From NCBI GenBank assembly GCA_025358315.1, contig JANYKA010000102.1, forward strand, positions 1 through 45,340: a stretch of DNA of 45,340 nucleotides, given 5' to 3'. The number at the start of each line of letters is the position of its first letter. Position 1 is the first letter of the stretch. Shown one piece after another: positions 20,069-29,059 of this stretch. The notes under the pieces are model-generated. The model ran no database searches. It saw nothing but the letters and a program-made list of their open reading frames with translations, and was not told the origin of the DNA. The translations under genes and the position numbers were made by a program. Source of the stretch: Gemmatimonadota bacterium (GTDB taxonomy: Bacteria; Gemmatimonadota; Gemmatimonadetes; Gemmatimonadales; Gemmatimonadaceae).

Positions 20069-20619
20069 TGCCTGAGCGCGAACTGGTATTGCCGACTTGG
20101 GCGCAGGTCAGCGAGAAGCGGTATGCGCATATTGCCCGCGTCACATCGCTGCTCGATCAGTGGGCAAGTTCTATGCGACTGTCACCGGCCGAGGCGCAGG
20201 CGTGGCATGACGCCGGCCGTTGGCATGATGCGCTGCGCGACGCATCCGAAACGGAGTTGAGGGCGCTCACCGCAGCCGGCCCCTTTGCGGAGGCGCCGGT
20301 GGCGGTGTTGCACGGCCCGGCCGCGGCGTCCCGACTGGAACGGGATGGCGAATTGCGTGCCGGTGTGTTGCTCGCTGTCAAATGGCACACGGTCGGCAAT
20401 CCGGAATGGGACCGCACCGGCCGAGCCCTGTTCATGGCGGATTTTCTTGAACCCGGCCGGTCGTTCATGCAGGCGGACCGCACATTTCTCGCCGCGCAAC
20501 TGCCACGCGACTTTGACGGTGTCTTTCGGCAAGCGGTGCGCATGCGAATCGAATGGACGCTGCGCGAGGGCAAAGCCCTCTTTCCGGAGACCGTCGCACT
20601 CTGGAATTCGGTGCGATGA
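20068..20619 (+). CDS. YqeK-like HD-domain phosphohydrolase
   Basis: KRYAHIARV, GRWHDALRD (HD), VLHGPAAASRL, KWHTVGNP, FMADFLEPGRSF resembles YqeK order of motifs. Confidence 0.72.
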   Translation: MPERELVLPTWAQVSEKRYAHIARVTSLLDQWASSMRLSPAEAQAWHDAGRWHDALRDASETELRALTAAGPFAEAPVAVLHGPAAASRLERDGELRAGVLLAVKWHTVGNPEWDRTGRALFMADFLEPGRSFMQADRTFLAAQLPRDFDGVFRQAVRMRIEWTLREGKALFPETVALWNSVR

Positions 20620-21092
20620 ACGTCCGTCGCCGACCGAAAAAGATCGGCCGCTGGATGTTGCTCGCGATCATTCTGTTGGCGATCGCCGTCGGTGCGTACC
20701 GTGGGGGCGCCGGCCGCTGCCGCGGCGCCGCGTGTTTGAAAAAGCATGCGGGGCCGACGGCGGATGATTCGCCGATTGGACGCGTCGTTCCGGATACGAC
20801 TCGCATCACCGTTGAAGTGCTGAATGCCACGGACACGCGCGGCCTTGCCCGTCAGGCAATGTTCACGTTGCGTGATGCCGGCTTTGATGTGGTCTTCCAC
20901 GGCAATACGACCGAACGGCGGGACTCCACCGAAATACTCGATCGCTCCGGGCATGCCAACTGGGCGACACTCGCCGCCAAGGCGATGCGTGGCGGGCGAA
21001 TCCTGCAACAGCCGGACTCGTCGCGCTTTGTGGACTTAACTGTGCTCGTCGGTCGGAATTGGACGCCGCCGCGGTTGCCGCTCCACCCGTAA
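20616..21092 (+). CDS. LytR C-terminal-domain (LytR_C) protein with N-terminal TM
   Basis: TM near N-terminus; ITVEVLNATDTRGLARQAMFTLRDAGFDVV … STEILDRSGHANWATLAAKAM; ATGA overlap with the yqeK-like gene. Confidence 0.75.
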   Translation: MNVRRRPKKIGRWMLLAIILLAIAVGAYRGGAGRCRGAACLKKHAGPTADDSPIGRVVPDTTRITVEVLNATDTRGLARQAMFTLRDAGFDVVFHGNTTERRDSTEILDRSGHANWATLAAKAMRGGRILQQPDSSRFVDLTVLVGRNWTPPRLPLHP

Positions 21093-22109
21093 CTGTCCGC
21101 ACGCCGCGGCAATGTCGATGCCGCGACTTTTTCGAATCGCCACTTCAACACCTTTCTTGCGAATCTGCCTCGCGAACGCGGCGATTCGCTCCGGCGTTGT
21201 CGGCACAAAGCCCATCGAGCCGCCAGGATGTAACGGAATCAGGTTCACGAATGCCTTGCACTGACGGGCCAGTGAGGCCAGCTGTTCGGCGTGGGGCGTC
21301 GCGTCATTAATGCCGCCGAGCATCACGTATTCAAACGTCACCCTGCGGTCGAACTTCGCCGCGGCGGCGATGACGTCGGCGAGCGGGAATTTTGTATTCA
21401 CCGGCATCAACGTCGCCCGCAGCGCATCACTCGGCGCATGCACCGAAATCGCGAGCCGGAATTGCTCCGGCCGTTTCGCCAGCGCCTCGATCCCCGGCAG
21501 CCATCCGACCGTGGAGATGGTGATGTGGCGCGCACCAATTCCGAAACCGTTGGGCTTGTTGAGAATGGTCAGGACTTTGTCGACGGCGGGCCAGTTCATC
21601 AATGGCTCACCCATGCCCATGAACACGATGTTCGTTGCTAGGAGCGGTTCGTCCAGCATGGCGAGTTCGCGTACCTGTCCGGCGATTTCATACGGATCAA
21701 GATTGCGCAGAAAGCCCATCGCACCGGTGGCGCAAAACGAACACTTGAGTGCACAGCCGGCTTGTGACGAAACGCAGAATGTCATCCGGTCGCCGTCAGG
21801 AATTGCCACGGTCTCGATGGCCTGGCCGTCGTGCATCTGAAACAGGAACTTTCGCGTCCCGTCGGTTGAACGCTGTTCGGTCACCAGTGTGAGCCGCGGC
21901 ATCGTGAAGTGCTCGGCGAGTTGTTCTCGAAATGCCTTCGGGATCTCTGCCATAGCGTCGAATCCGCTCGCCGGCGCAGTCCAAAGTCGGCGCGCCACCT
22001 GACTGCCACGATAAGCACCGACGCCCATGGCCTGCGCAAACTCCCGCAATATTTCTTCCGCTTCGTCGGGCGTCAGGTTAAGTAGATTTACCAATGATGG
22101 TTCGCTCAT
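21036..22109 (-). CDS. rlmN: 23S rRNA (adenine2503-C2)-methyltransferase RlmN
   Basis: CALKCSFCATG radical SAM motif, NIVFMGMGEPL, IRKSRGIDIAAACGQL. Confidence 0.96.
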   Translation of the reverse strand: MSEPSLVNLLNLTPDEAEEILREFAQAMGVGAYRGSQVARRLWTAPASGFDAMAEIPKAFREQLAEHFTMPRLTLVTEQRSTDGTRKFLFQMHDGQAIETVAIPDGDRMTFCVSSQAGCALKCSFCATGAMGFLRNLDPYEIAGQVRELAMLDEPLLATNIVFMGMGEPLMNWPAVDKVLTILNKPNGFGIGARHITISTVGWLPGIEALAKRPEQFRLAISVHAPSDALRATLMPVNTKFPLADVIAAAAKFDRRVTFEYVMLGGINDATPHAEQLASLARQCKAFVNLIPLHPGGSMGFVPTTPERIAAFARQIRKKGVEVAIRKSRGIDIAAACGQLRVERQPRRRPIPTDEHS

Positions 22110-23002
22110 CGCAAGACCGTCCGTAACGAAAACTGATACGTGGGTGCGAGCCCGTTTGCGCTTTCTTCCCGGGCCACGCCAACGGCGTATCCTTCATAGT
22201 GCACGGAAATTCCAAGACGTACTCGCCGGTTAAAGTTGCCGTAAATGTCTGTTTGCACCGGGCCGCCGCGAATTTCCCACATGTTCCATCGAGCGGAGGC
22301 AAACAGGTACTGTTCAATGGAGAGCGACTGAGTATTCTGCAACGAGTAGCCTGCGCGCACGGTGTGGAGCGAGTCACCGCCTGCCACTTTTGCATCGAGA
22401 GCAGCAAGAAATGACGTGCGCTCGCGATCCGTGAAGCCGGCGTGGAACAAGAACGTCGACAATCCAACACGCACGTCAATTGGAGTGAGATGCTCGGCCA
22501 CAATCCCGGCGTCGACGGACAGGCCCGTGCGGCTGATGTTATCAATCCGGCCGTTGCGGCTCCGGATGGCGAGTCCGATAATGAGATGCGGCGTCATGCG
22601 GCGAGCCGCTAACGCGGAAATCACCAAAGTCGAATATGGAATCTCACCGCCGACCGATTGTGGGTCGGTATCGGTTCGCAACAGATTCCCAACTTGGGCA
22701 TAGGCGACGCTCAGTCCGAAGGTCGTGTGGCGCCACTTACCGGCGACGGCGGCAACTTGGGCCGAGAGCGAAATGTCGGCTGGTGCGTTCATCGAAGCTG
22801 CCGAGATGCGCCAGCGGACACTATCGCCGAGTAGGGCCGTGGCCGGATTCCAAAGGCCAATGCCCGACTGGAAGCCGAGAGCCGGCGGCTCGGCGGTCAG
22901 CGCAATAGGGAAGGCCAAGAGGTCGCGGCCGGGAATCGCAGAGGCTTGACCTCGGACACCGAGCGGCAAAAGGACCATCGAAGCAAACACTATACGCCGC
23001 AT
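22106..23002 (-). CDS. Predicted outer-membrane beta-barrel-like protein (PorV/Q-type)
   Basis: N-terminal signal peptide, alternating-hydrophobic beta strands, repeated GL/VS…Y…G pattern. Confidence 0.55.
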   Translation of the reverse strand: MRRIVFASMVLLPLGVRGQASAIPGRDLLAFPIALTAEPPALGFQSGIGLWNPATALLGDSVRWRISAASMNAPADISLSAQVAAVAGKWRHTTFGLSVAYAQVGNLLRTDTDPQSVGGEIPYSTLVISALAARRMTPHLIIGLAIRSRNGRIDNISRTGLSVDAGIVAEHLTPIDVRVGLSTFLFHAGFTDRERTSFLAALDAKVAGGDSLHTVRAGYSLQNTQSLSIEQYLFASARWNMWEIRGGPVQTDIYGNFNRRVRLGISVHYEGYAVGVAREESANGLAPTYQFSLRTVLR

Positions 23003-23056
23003 CGACTTAAGTTATCCTGTTTGCGGTGGTTTGGTCAACCGGCTGACTACCACCAA

Positions 23057-23572
23057 GTGTCTATCGAGCTTATATTTATATCTCTGTTGCCTGCCTCTTT
23101 TTCGGAGTTGCATCTGGTACTTAGTGAGCTGCTTTCGACGGAGCGCGTGCGCGTTCCGCTCGTCAGCCACTCCAAAGCCGATTTGTTGCGCGAACTCGTT
23201 CAGCTCGCCGTGGGCGAGAGGGATGACGCGACAGTCAGTAGCATTCTCGCGACTGTCGAAGCGCGCGAATCCCAGGTCAGTACGGCGATGGGCGGAGGAC
23301 TCGCGGTACCACACGGCCGCACCGATTTGGTGAGCGGGATTCGGCTCGCCGCGGGTCTCGTGCAGCAGATGCATGACTACGCAGCTCCGGACAATGCTCC
23401 GGTGCGCGTCGCATTTCTTGTACTGACACCGCCCGACGCGTCGGGGCAGCACGTCAAATTGCTGTCACGGATTGCCCGCATTATGCACGCTCCCGAATTT
23501 CGGGACGCCCTGCTTGCGTCGACCACAGCGGAAGAATTTCTGGCGGTGATCAGACGGGCAGAAGCGGCGTGA
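23057..23572 (+). CDS. PTS EIIA domain protein (nitrogen/fructose type, PtsN-like); start uncertain
   Basis: ESQVSTAMGGGLAVPHGRTD with phosphorylatable His; VRVAFLVLTPPDASGQHVKLLSRIARI. ORF track start 22946 overlaps the divergent gene; GTG 23057 or a later TTG is likelier. Confidence 0.85.
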   Translation: MSIELIFISLLPASFSELHLVLSELLSTERVRVPLVSHSKADLLRELVQLAVGERDDATVSSILATVEARESQVSTAMGGGLAVPHGRTDLVSGIRLAAGLVQQMHDYAAPDNAPVRVAFLVLTPPDASGQHVKLLSRIARIMHAPEFRDALLASTTAEEFLAVIRRAEAA

Positions 23573-23594
23573 CACTATTCACCGAGATACGGTC

Positions 23595-25406
23595 TTGACG
23601 CAATCGCCTTCGCCTTTGTCATTCGAAAACTCCCGGGCCACCTCGCAGCGCTCACATCTGTGTGGTGCGCTGCGCGCCGAAGATGCCGGTACCCCTGTCA
23701 CGCTCGGCGGCTGGGTGCATCGCTCGCGTAATCTGGGCGGGATTGTATTTCTCGATTTGCGCGATGTGGCGGGGATTGTGCAGCTGTCGTTCGGCACTGC
23801 GTGGGCGACGGCAGAGGCGATTGCCGCTGCGGCGGCGGTCGGTGTGGAAAGTGTCATCATCGTGGAAGGAACGGTTATTGAGCGCACGGCGGACACGAAG
23901 AACCCTGAGATGGGCACCGGCGAAATCGAAGTACGTGCGACCAGTCTTCGCGTGGTCGGTCCGGCTGTCACGCCAGCGATCCCGGTGGCTCGTGGCAAAG
24001 GAGAGAAACTCGCCGCCGAAGAACTGCGCCTGCGGCACCGGTATCTGGATCTGCGGCGGGCGGAACTTCAGGAAAGTTTGATGTTGCGTCACCGGCTGGC
24101 GCAGGTGACGCGACAGTACCTGAGTGCGCGCGGTTTTCTGGAACTCGAAACGCCGATTCTCACCAAGCCGACGCCTGAGGGCGCGCGGGATTATCTGGTC
24201 CCCAGCAGAGTGCACGCCGGGGAATTCTACGCGTTGCCGCAGTCGCCGCAGATTTACAAGCAATTATTCATGATCGCCGGCTTTGACCGCTATTTCCAGA
24301 TTGCCCGATGCTTTCGCGATGAGGATCTGCGCGCCGATCGCCAGCCGGAGTTTACGCAGATCGATATCGAGGCCTCGTTCGTTGGCGAAGAAGATATTCT
24401 CGCGGTTGGACAGGGATTGATCAGTGCGTTGTGGCGCGAAGGCGGCCACACGATTCCGTCCGCATTCGAACGCATGACGTACGCCGCAGCTATGGAAAGG
24501 TATGGCTGTGATCGTCCGGACCTCCGGTACGGCCTGCACATCGCCGACTATACGAATGCGTTTCGCGGACTCGACTTCGGCATCACGACCTCGGTGATTA
24601 GCAGCGGGGGACGGGTGCGCGGGATTGTCGTTCCGGGCGCGGCGGGCTGGAGCCGCAAACAGGTGGACGAGCTCGAGACATTGGCGAAAAGCGCCGGCGC
24701 GGGCGGCCTGTTGCGCGTGAAACTCGTGGATGGCAAGTACGACGGGCCGATCGCCAAGTTCTTGACGCCTGATGCGGAACAGGCCATCGGATTGCCGGAA
24801 GGTGCGCTGGCGCTATTCGTCGCGGCCGATGACCATGTTTCAAGCCCGGCGCTTGACCGTGTGCGGCAGGAGTGCGCGCAGCGTCTCGCACTTGTGAAAG
24901 ACAACGATCGCCAGTTTGTGATCATCACCGATTTTCCGATGTTCGAGCGTGATCCTGTCTCGGGGATGCTGGCGGCAGTGCACCACCCGTTTACCGCGCC
25001 AAATGCCGCCGACATGGTCGCACATCCGGACCAGCCGCATCGGTGGCGGGCGCTCGCGTACGACATCGTGCTCAATGGCCTCGAGCTTGGCGGCGGAAGT
25101 ATTCGTACGAGTGACCCCGCGATGCAATCCCGGATGTTCTCGCTGCTTGGGATTGGCGATACCGCCGAACAAGAACGCCGCTTTGGGTTCCTGCTCGAAG
25201 GGCTGCGCGCCGGTGCGCCGCCGCACGGCGGAATCGCGTTCGGTATGGATCGTATTGCGATGCTGTTGTCGGGTGCGACGTCCTTGCGGGATGTCATCGC
25301 TTTCCCGAAGACCACCACAGCGCGGGCGCTGTTCGAAGGGGCGCCATCGGCGGTGCCGGCGACTGACCTCCGCGATCTGCACATTGGCGTGACCGGGGCT
25401 GACTAG
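23595..25406 (+). CDS. aspS: Aspartyl-tRNA synthetase (TTG start)
   Basis: GWVHRSRNLGGIVFLDLRD, TPEGARDYLVPSR, QSPQIYKQLFMIAGFDRYFQIARCFRDEDLRADRQPEFTQID, GIAFGMDRI. Confidence 0.97.
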   Translation: MTQSPSPLSFENSRATSQRSHLCGALRAEDAGTPVTLGGWVHRSRNLGGIVFLDLRDVAGIVQLSFGTAWATAEAIAAAAAVGVESVIIVEGTVIERTADTKNPEMGTGEIEVRATSLRVVGPAVTPAIPVARGKGEKLAAEELRLRHRYLDLRRAELQESLMLRHRLAQVTRQYLSARGFLELETPILTKPTPEGARDYLVPSRVHAGEFYALPQSPQIYKQLFMIAGFDRYFQIARCFRDEDLRADRQPEFTQIDIEASFVGEEDILAVGQGLISALWREGGHTIPSAFERMTYAAAMERYGCDRPDLRYGLHIADYTNAFRGLDFGITTSVISSGGRVRGIVVPGAAGWSRKQVDELETLAKSAGAGGLLRVKLVDGKYDGPIAKFLTPDAEQAIGLPEGALALFVAADDHVSSPALDRVRQECAQRLALVKDNDRQFVIITDFPMFERDPVSGMLAAVHHPFTAPNAADMVAHPDQPHRWRALAYDIVLNGLELGGGSIRTSDPAMQSRMFSLLGIGDTAEQERRFGFLLEGLRAGAPPHGGIAFGMDRIAMLLSGATSLRDVIAFPKTTTARALFEGAPSAVPATDLRDLHIGVTGAD

Positions 25407-26374
25407 TGCTTGACTCGACAATGGCGGCACCGGGCGAGCCGGTTACACACCGACTGTCCACTGAGGGAGCGGATTTGCTCACGCTCGCCGGGGTCGGCGA
25501 TGCGAATCTCATTGAGCTGCAGAAATTGCTACCGGTGCGTGTCACGCTGCGCGGCGATGCGATGGTGCTGACGGGGACAATTGAGCTGGTCGAGAAAGCC
25601 ACTGTCATTGCCCAGCGCATGATTGATGCCGCGCGGCAGCGCGTTGCGCTGGAGCCCGACGATGTGCTTCGCATGTCAATGGAAAATGGCCGTGATACAT
25701 CGGGCGGCCCGCGCATTGTGTTGCCGGGTCTTCGGAAAATCATTCAGCCGAAAACCGCGGGCCAAGCGGAATATCTGCAGGCAATGGCGGACCATGACAT
25801 TGTTGTAGGTATCGGGCCTGCCGGAACCGGCAAGACGTATCTCGCAGTCGCGGCGGCAGTGGATGCGCTTTCACGCAAGCGCGTGAAGCGAATCGTATTG
25901 GCACGTCCCGCCGTCGAGGCGGGCGAGTCGCTGGGCTTTCTCCCCGGTGATATGCAGGCCAAGGTGGATCCCTACCTGCGGCCGCTCTATGACGCACTCG
26001 AAGACATGATGCCGCTGGAACGGGTGCAGAAATCAATTGAAACACGGGTGATTGAAATTGCGCCGTTGGCGTATATGCGCGGTCGCACGCTGGCCGATGC
26101 GTTTGTGATTCTCGACGAAGCGCAAAACGCCACCAGTGCGCAGATGAAAATGTTTCTTACCCGACTCGGTGTGAACAGTCGTGCGGTGATCACCGGCGAC
26201 AAGACGCAGGTGGACCTGCCAAAACGGGAAGCGAGTGGGTTGTTCCAGATTGAACGCATTCTTCGCGGCATTGAGGGGATCGCGTTCCACTACTTGAATG
26301 AGACCGACATCATCCGCCACCGGTTGGTTCGCGACATCGTGAAGGCGTACGCCGCCGAGTCGGCGACGGAATGA
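25406..26374 (+). CDS. PhoH family ATPase
   Basis: GIGPAGTGKTYLA Walker A, RPAVEAGESLGFLPGDMQAKVDPYLRPLYDAL, VILDEAQNAT. Confidence 0.95.
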   Translation: MLDSTMAAPGEPVTHRLSTEGADLLTLAGVGDANLIELQKLLPVRVTLRGDAMVLTGTIELVEKATVIAQRMIDAARQRVALEPDDVLRMSMENGRDTSGGPRIVLPGLRKIIQPKTAGQAEYLQAMADHDIVVGIGPAGTGKTYLAVAAAVDALSRKRVKRIVLARPAVEAGESLGFLPGDMQAKVDPYLRPLYDALEDMMPLERVQKSIETRVIEIAPLAYMRGRTLADAFVILDEAQNATSAQMKMFLTRLGVNSRAVITGDKTQVDLPKREASGLFQIERILRGIEGIAFHYLNETDIIRHRLVRDIVKAYAAESATE

Positions 26375-26865
26375 CGCCGCCACGCACGGCGTCTGGTCGC
26401 TGGGGGCCGGCAGACGGGCCTGCGTTGGCAGTGGCAGTAAACGTTCTCGTGCCGCGTTCGCCCATCGCGGTCGCCCGCCTGGAACAGATCGCCCGAGTGA
26501 CTTTGCGGGCCGAACGAGTATCGCACGCCATGCTGAGCATCACGCTGATGAAGAACCGGGGCATCGCCGCACTCAATAGGAAACAACTCGGTCACGCGGG
26601 CCCCACGGACGTGATCTCTTTCGGATTTGTGCGCCCGCCAGGTGGACCGGTGATTGGCGATGTGTATATCGGCGTCGAGGTTGCCCGCGCCAACGCCCGC
26701 GCCGCCGGCGTTTCGCTGCGTGAAGAAATTGCCCGCCTGGTAGTTCACGGCATCTTGCATGTGCTGGGGCACGATCATCCGCACGGCGAGTCGCGCACGC
26801 GATCCCCGATGTGGCGCCGCCAAGAGACACTGATGAAGCGCGCCCTGCGCGCCGACGTCGCGTGA
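26371..26865 (+). CDS. ybeY: Endoribonuclease YbeY
   Basis: LNRKQLGHAGPTDVISF, LVVHGILHVLGHDHPHG metal motif. Confidence 0.93.
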   Translation: MTPPRTASGRWGPADGPALAVAVNVLVPRSPIAVARLEQIARVTLRAERVSHAMLSITLMKNRGIAALNRKQLGHAGPTDVISFGFVRPPGGPVIGDVYIGVEVARANARAAGVSLREEIARLVVHGILHVLGHDHPHGESRTRSPMWRRQETLMKRALRADVA

Positions 26866-28103
26866 CATTCTTTGTCATTGTGTTCGCGGGGTTCGCGGCG
26901 CTTGGCTCGGCGCTTTGCGCACTGGCCGACGGCGCCCTGCTCGCCCTCGACGAGGACGACCCTCCCGAGATGCCGGCGGCGCGCGCGTTGCTGGCGCGCC
27001 GCGAGAAGGCGCACCGCGCGCTGGCGTTTGGCCGGATCGTGACACAGTTGCTTGCTGGCGCTGGTGCTGCAGCGGCCCTGAAATCGAGCGGAATTCCCGC
27101 TGCTCAGATCGCGCCGCTGGTCATCAGTGTGGGCGTGTTGGTGGTGATTGTTACTGAAAGCGCGGCGCGAACCGCCGGCGACGCGCTCGGCGCGTTGGCG
27201 ATTGAACGGCTTGCCCTGCTGATTGCGGCCGTCGAGCACCTGCTGAAACCCGTGGTCACCTTTGGTACATGGGTCGACCGCCTGTTGTTGCGGCTCCTTC
27301 CAACTCCGGTACCGGACGACGATGACCGCGAAACATCATTGGAACAATTTCGCGAAGTCGTGACATCTGAGGCGGAGGCCACGCGTGACGAAGCCGTGTT
27401 GCTACGCGGTGTTTTTTCCCTGGGCGACAGACGCGTGCAGGAAATCATGGTGCCGCGCGTCGACATTGTGGGGATCGAGCACGACACCGAATGGTCGGAA
27501 GTCGTTGACAAAGTGCGCAGCGCCCAGCATGCGCGGCTCGTAGTATTCGACGGTACGCTGGACGAAGTGCTTGGTATTCTGTATGCCAAGGATCTGTTGC
27601 CGGCATTCGTGGCCGACGAAGAACCATCGGGCGGTTGGCAAACCCTCGTCCGCCCTGCGAGCTATATCCCCGGCACGAATACGGTGGATGCGCAGTTGCG
27701 CCGGTTCATGGCGGGACAGCAACACATGGCGATCGTTATTGATGAATACGGAGGCACAGCCGGCTTGGTAACGCTGGAAGATGCACTCGAACTGATCGTC
27801 GGCGAGATTCGTGACGAGCACGACGTAGAAGAGCCGGACATCGTGCGAGAGAGTGATGACCGGTTCTGGCTTTCGGCGCGCGTTTCGTTGAGCGAAATCA
27901 GCGATCTGACGGGCCAGGAGTTCGCGCGCGAGGACGTGCAGACGGTTGGCGGCCTTGTCTACGAGCTGTTCGGACGTGTGCCGCGCAACGGCGAAACACT
28001 TGAGATTGGCCGCTATCGGTTGATCGTGGAGCGGGTACGACGGCGACGCGTCGAGCGTGTATACCTCGAACGCGTGCGTGAGGGCGCCGGAGAGCGCGCG
28101 TGA
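26862..28103 (+). CDS. CorC/HlyC-type CBS-domain transporter-associated membrane protein
   Basis: Divergent DUF21-like membrane part, MVPRVDIVGIE CBS pair, IDEYGGTAGLVTLEDALELIVGEIRDEHD, C-terminal CorC_HlyC domain; GTG start at 26862. Confidence 0.88.
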   Translation: MTFFVIVFAGFAALGSALCALADGALLALDEDDPPEMPAARALLARREKAHRALAFGRIVTQLLAGAGAAAALKSSGIPAAQIAPLVISVGVLVVIVTESAARTAGDALGALAIERLALLIAAVEHLLKPVVTFGTWVDRLLLRLLPTPVPDDDDRETSLEQFREVVTSEAEATRDEAVLLRGVFSLGDRRVQEIMVPRVDIVGIEHDTEWSEVVDKVRSAQHARLVVFDGTLDEVLGILYAKDLLPAFVADEEPSGGWQTLVRPASYIPGTNTVDAQLRRFMAGQQHMAIVIDEYGGTAGLVTLEDALELIVGEIRDEHDVEEPDIVRESDDRFWLSARVSLSEISDLTGQEFAREDVQTVGGLVYELFGRVPRNGETLEIGRYRLIVERVRRRRVERVYLERVREGAGERA

Positions 28104-29059
28104 CGACCATCGCCGTGATTTGCATCCTGACGTTTATCGTCGCGTGGTTCACCGCCGCGGCCACGGCCGTGCGTTCGGTGAGCCGAATTTGGCTGCGGCA
28201 CTGGGCGGAACGGCAACTGATTGGCGCACGTGCGGCTCATATGGACCCCGATCGCCCGCGCCGGTTGCTCCTCTCCGCTGGAACCGGTATTGCCGCAACC
28301 GTGTTCGCCATGGGCGCTCTGCTCGGCTTGCGTGAGGACCGGGGCATGCTCTTGCGCTACCTCTTATTGGCTACAGCGTTGCTGCTCGTGGCCGGGCAAC
28401 TCGTGCCGCGTGCCGTCGCCCGTCGCTTTGCCACACCACTGGTTCCAATCTTGATGCCGGTGCTGCGTCTGCTCGACTGGTTGTGCACGCCACTGCTCGC
28501 ATTTGCCGGGGGGCTCGTCGCGCCGATCACGCGGCGCTTCAGCGCACCCGACGCCGACGCACGGGGATCACTCGAAGAACTATTGCGCGAAGGTGAACTC
28601 GAAGGAGTCGGTGAACCGGCCGAGAGTGCGATCATCAGTGGCGTGGTCGACTTCGCCGCGAAGCGTGCGCGGGACGTCATGACGCCGCGTGCAGAAATTG
28701 TCGCCGTTGAGCGGGGAACCGCCGCCGCCGACATCACCCGTCTCGTAACCCAATCGAAATACAGTCGCATCCCGGTTTTTGATGGCACGCTGGATCATGT
28801 CATGGGACTCGTCCACTCGTTCGATGTGCTCGCCCGGCCTGAAGCGCCTGTTTCCGTCCTGCGGCGGGTGTCGATGGCCCGAGCCGACACGCCCTGCGAC
28901 GAACTGATGCGGCGCATGCTGCGCGACCGGGTACATCTCGCGATTATTCAAGACGACGCCGGGAACACGCTCGGCCTCGTGACACTCGAAGACTTGGTCG
29001 AAGAGCTCGTCGGCGAAATCCGCGACGAACACGACGATCCGCAACCGACCGCCGGATGA
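28100..29059 (+). CDS. CBS-domain membrane protein, paralogue lacking the CorC_HlyC tail
   Basis: [49 protein letters not shown], terminates right after the CBS pair. Confidence 0.87.
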   Translation: MTTIAVICILTFIVAWFTAAATAVRSVSRIWLRHWAERQLIGARAAHMDPDRPRRLLLSAGTGIAATVFAMGALLGLREDRGMLLRYLLLATALLLVAGQLVPRAVARRFATPLVPILMPVLRLLDWLCTPLLAFAGGLVAPITRRFSAPDADARGSLEELLREGELEGVGEPAESAIISGVVDFAAKRARDVMTPRAEIVAVERGTAAADITRLVTQSKYSRIPVFDGTLDHVMGLVHSFDVLARPEAPVSVLRRVSMARADTPCDELMRRMLRDRVHLAIIQDDAGNTLGLVTLEDLVEELVGEIRDEHDDPQPTAG

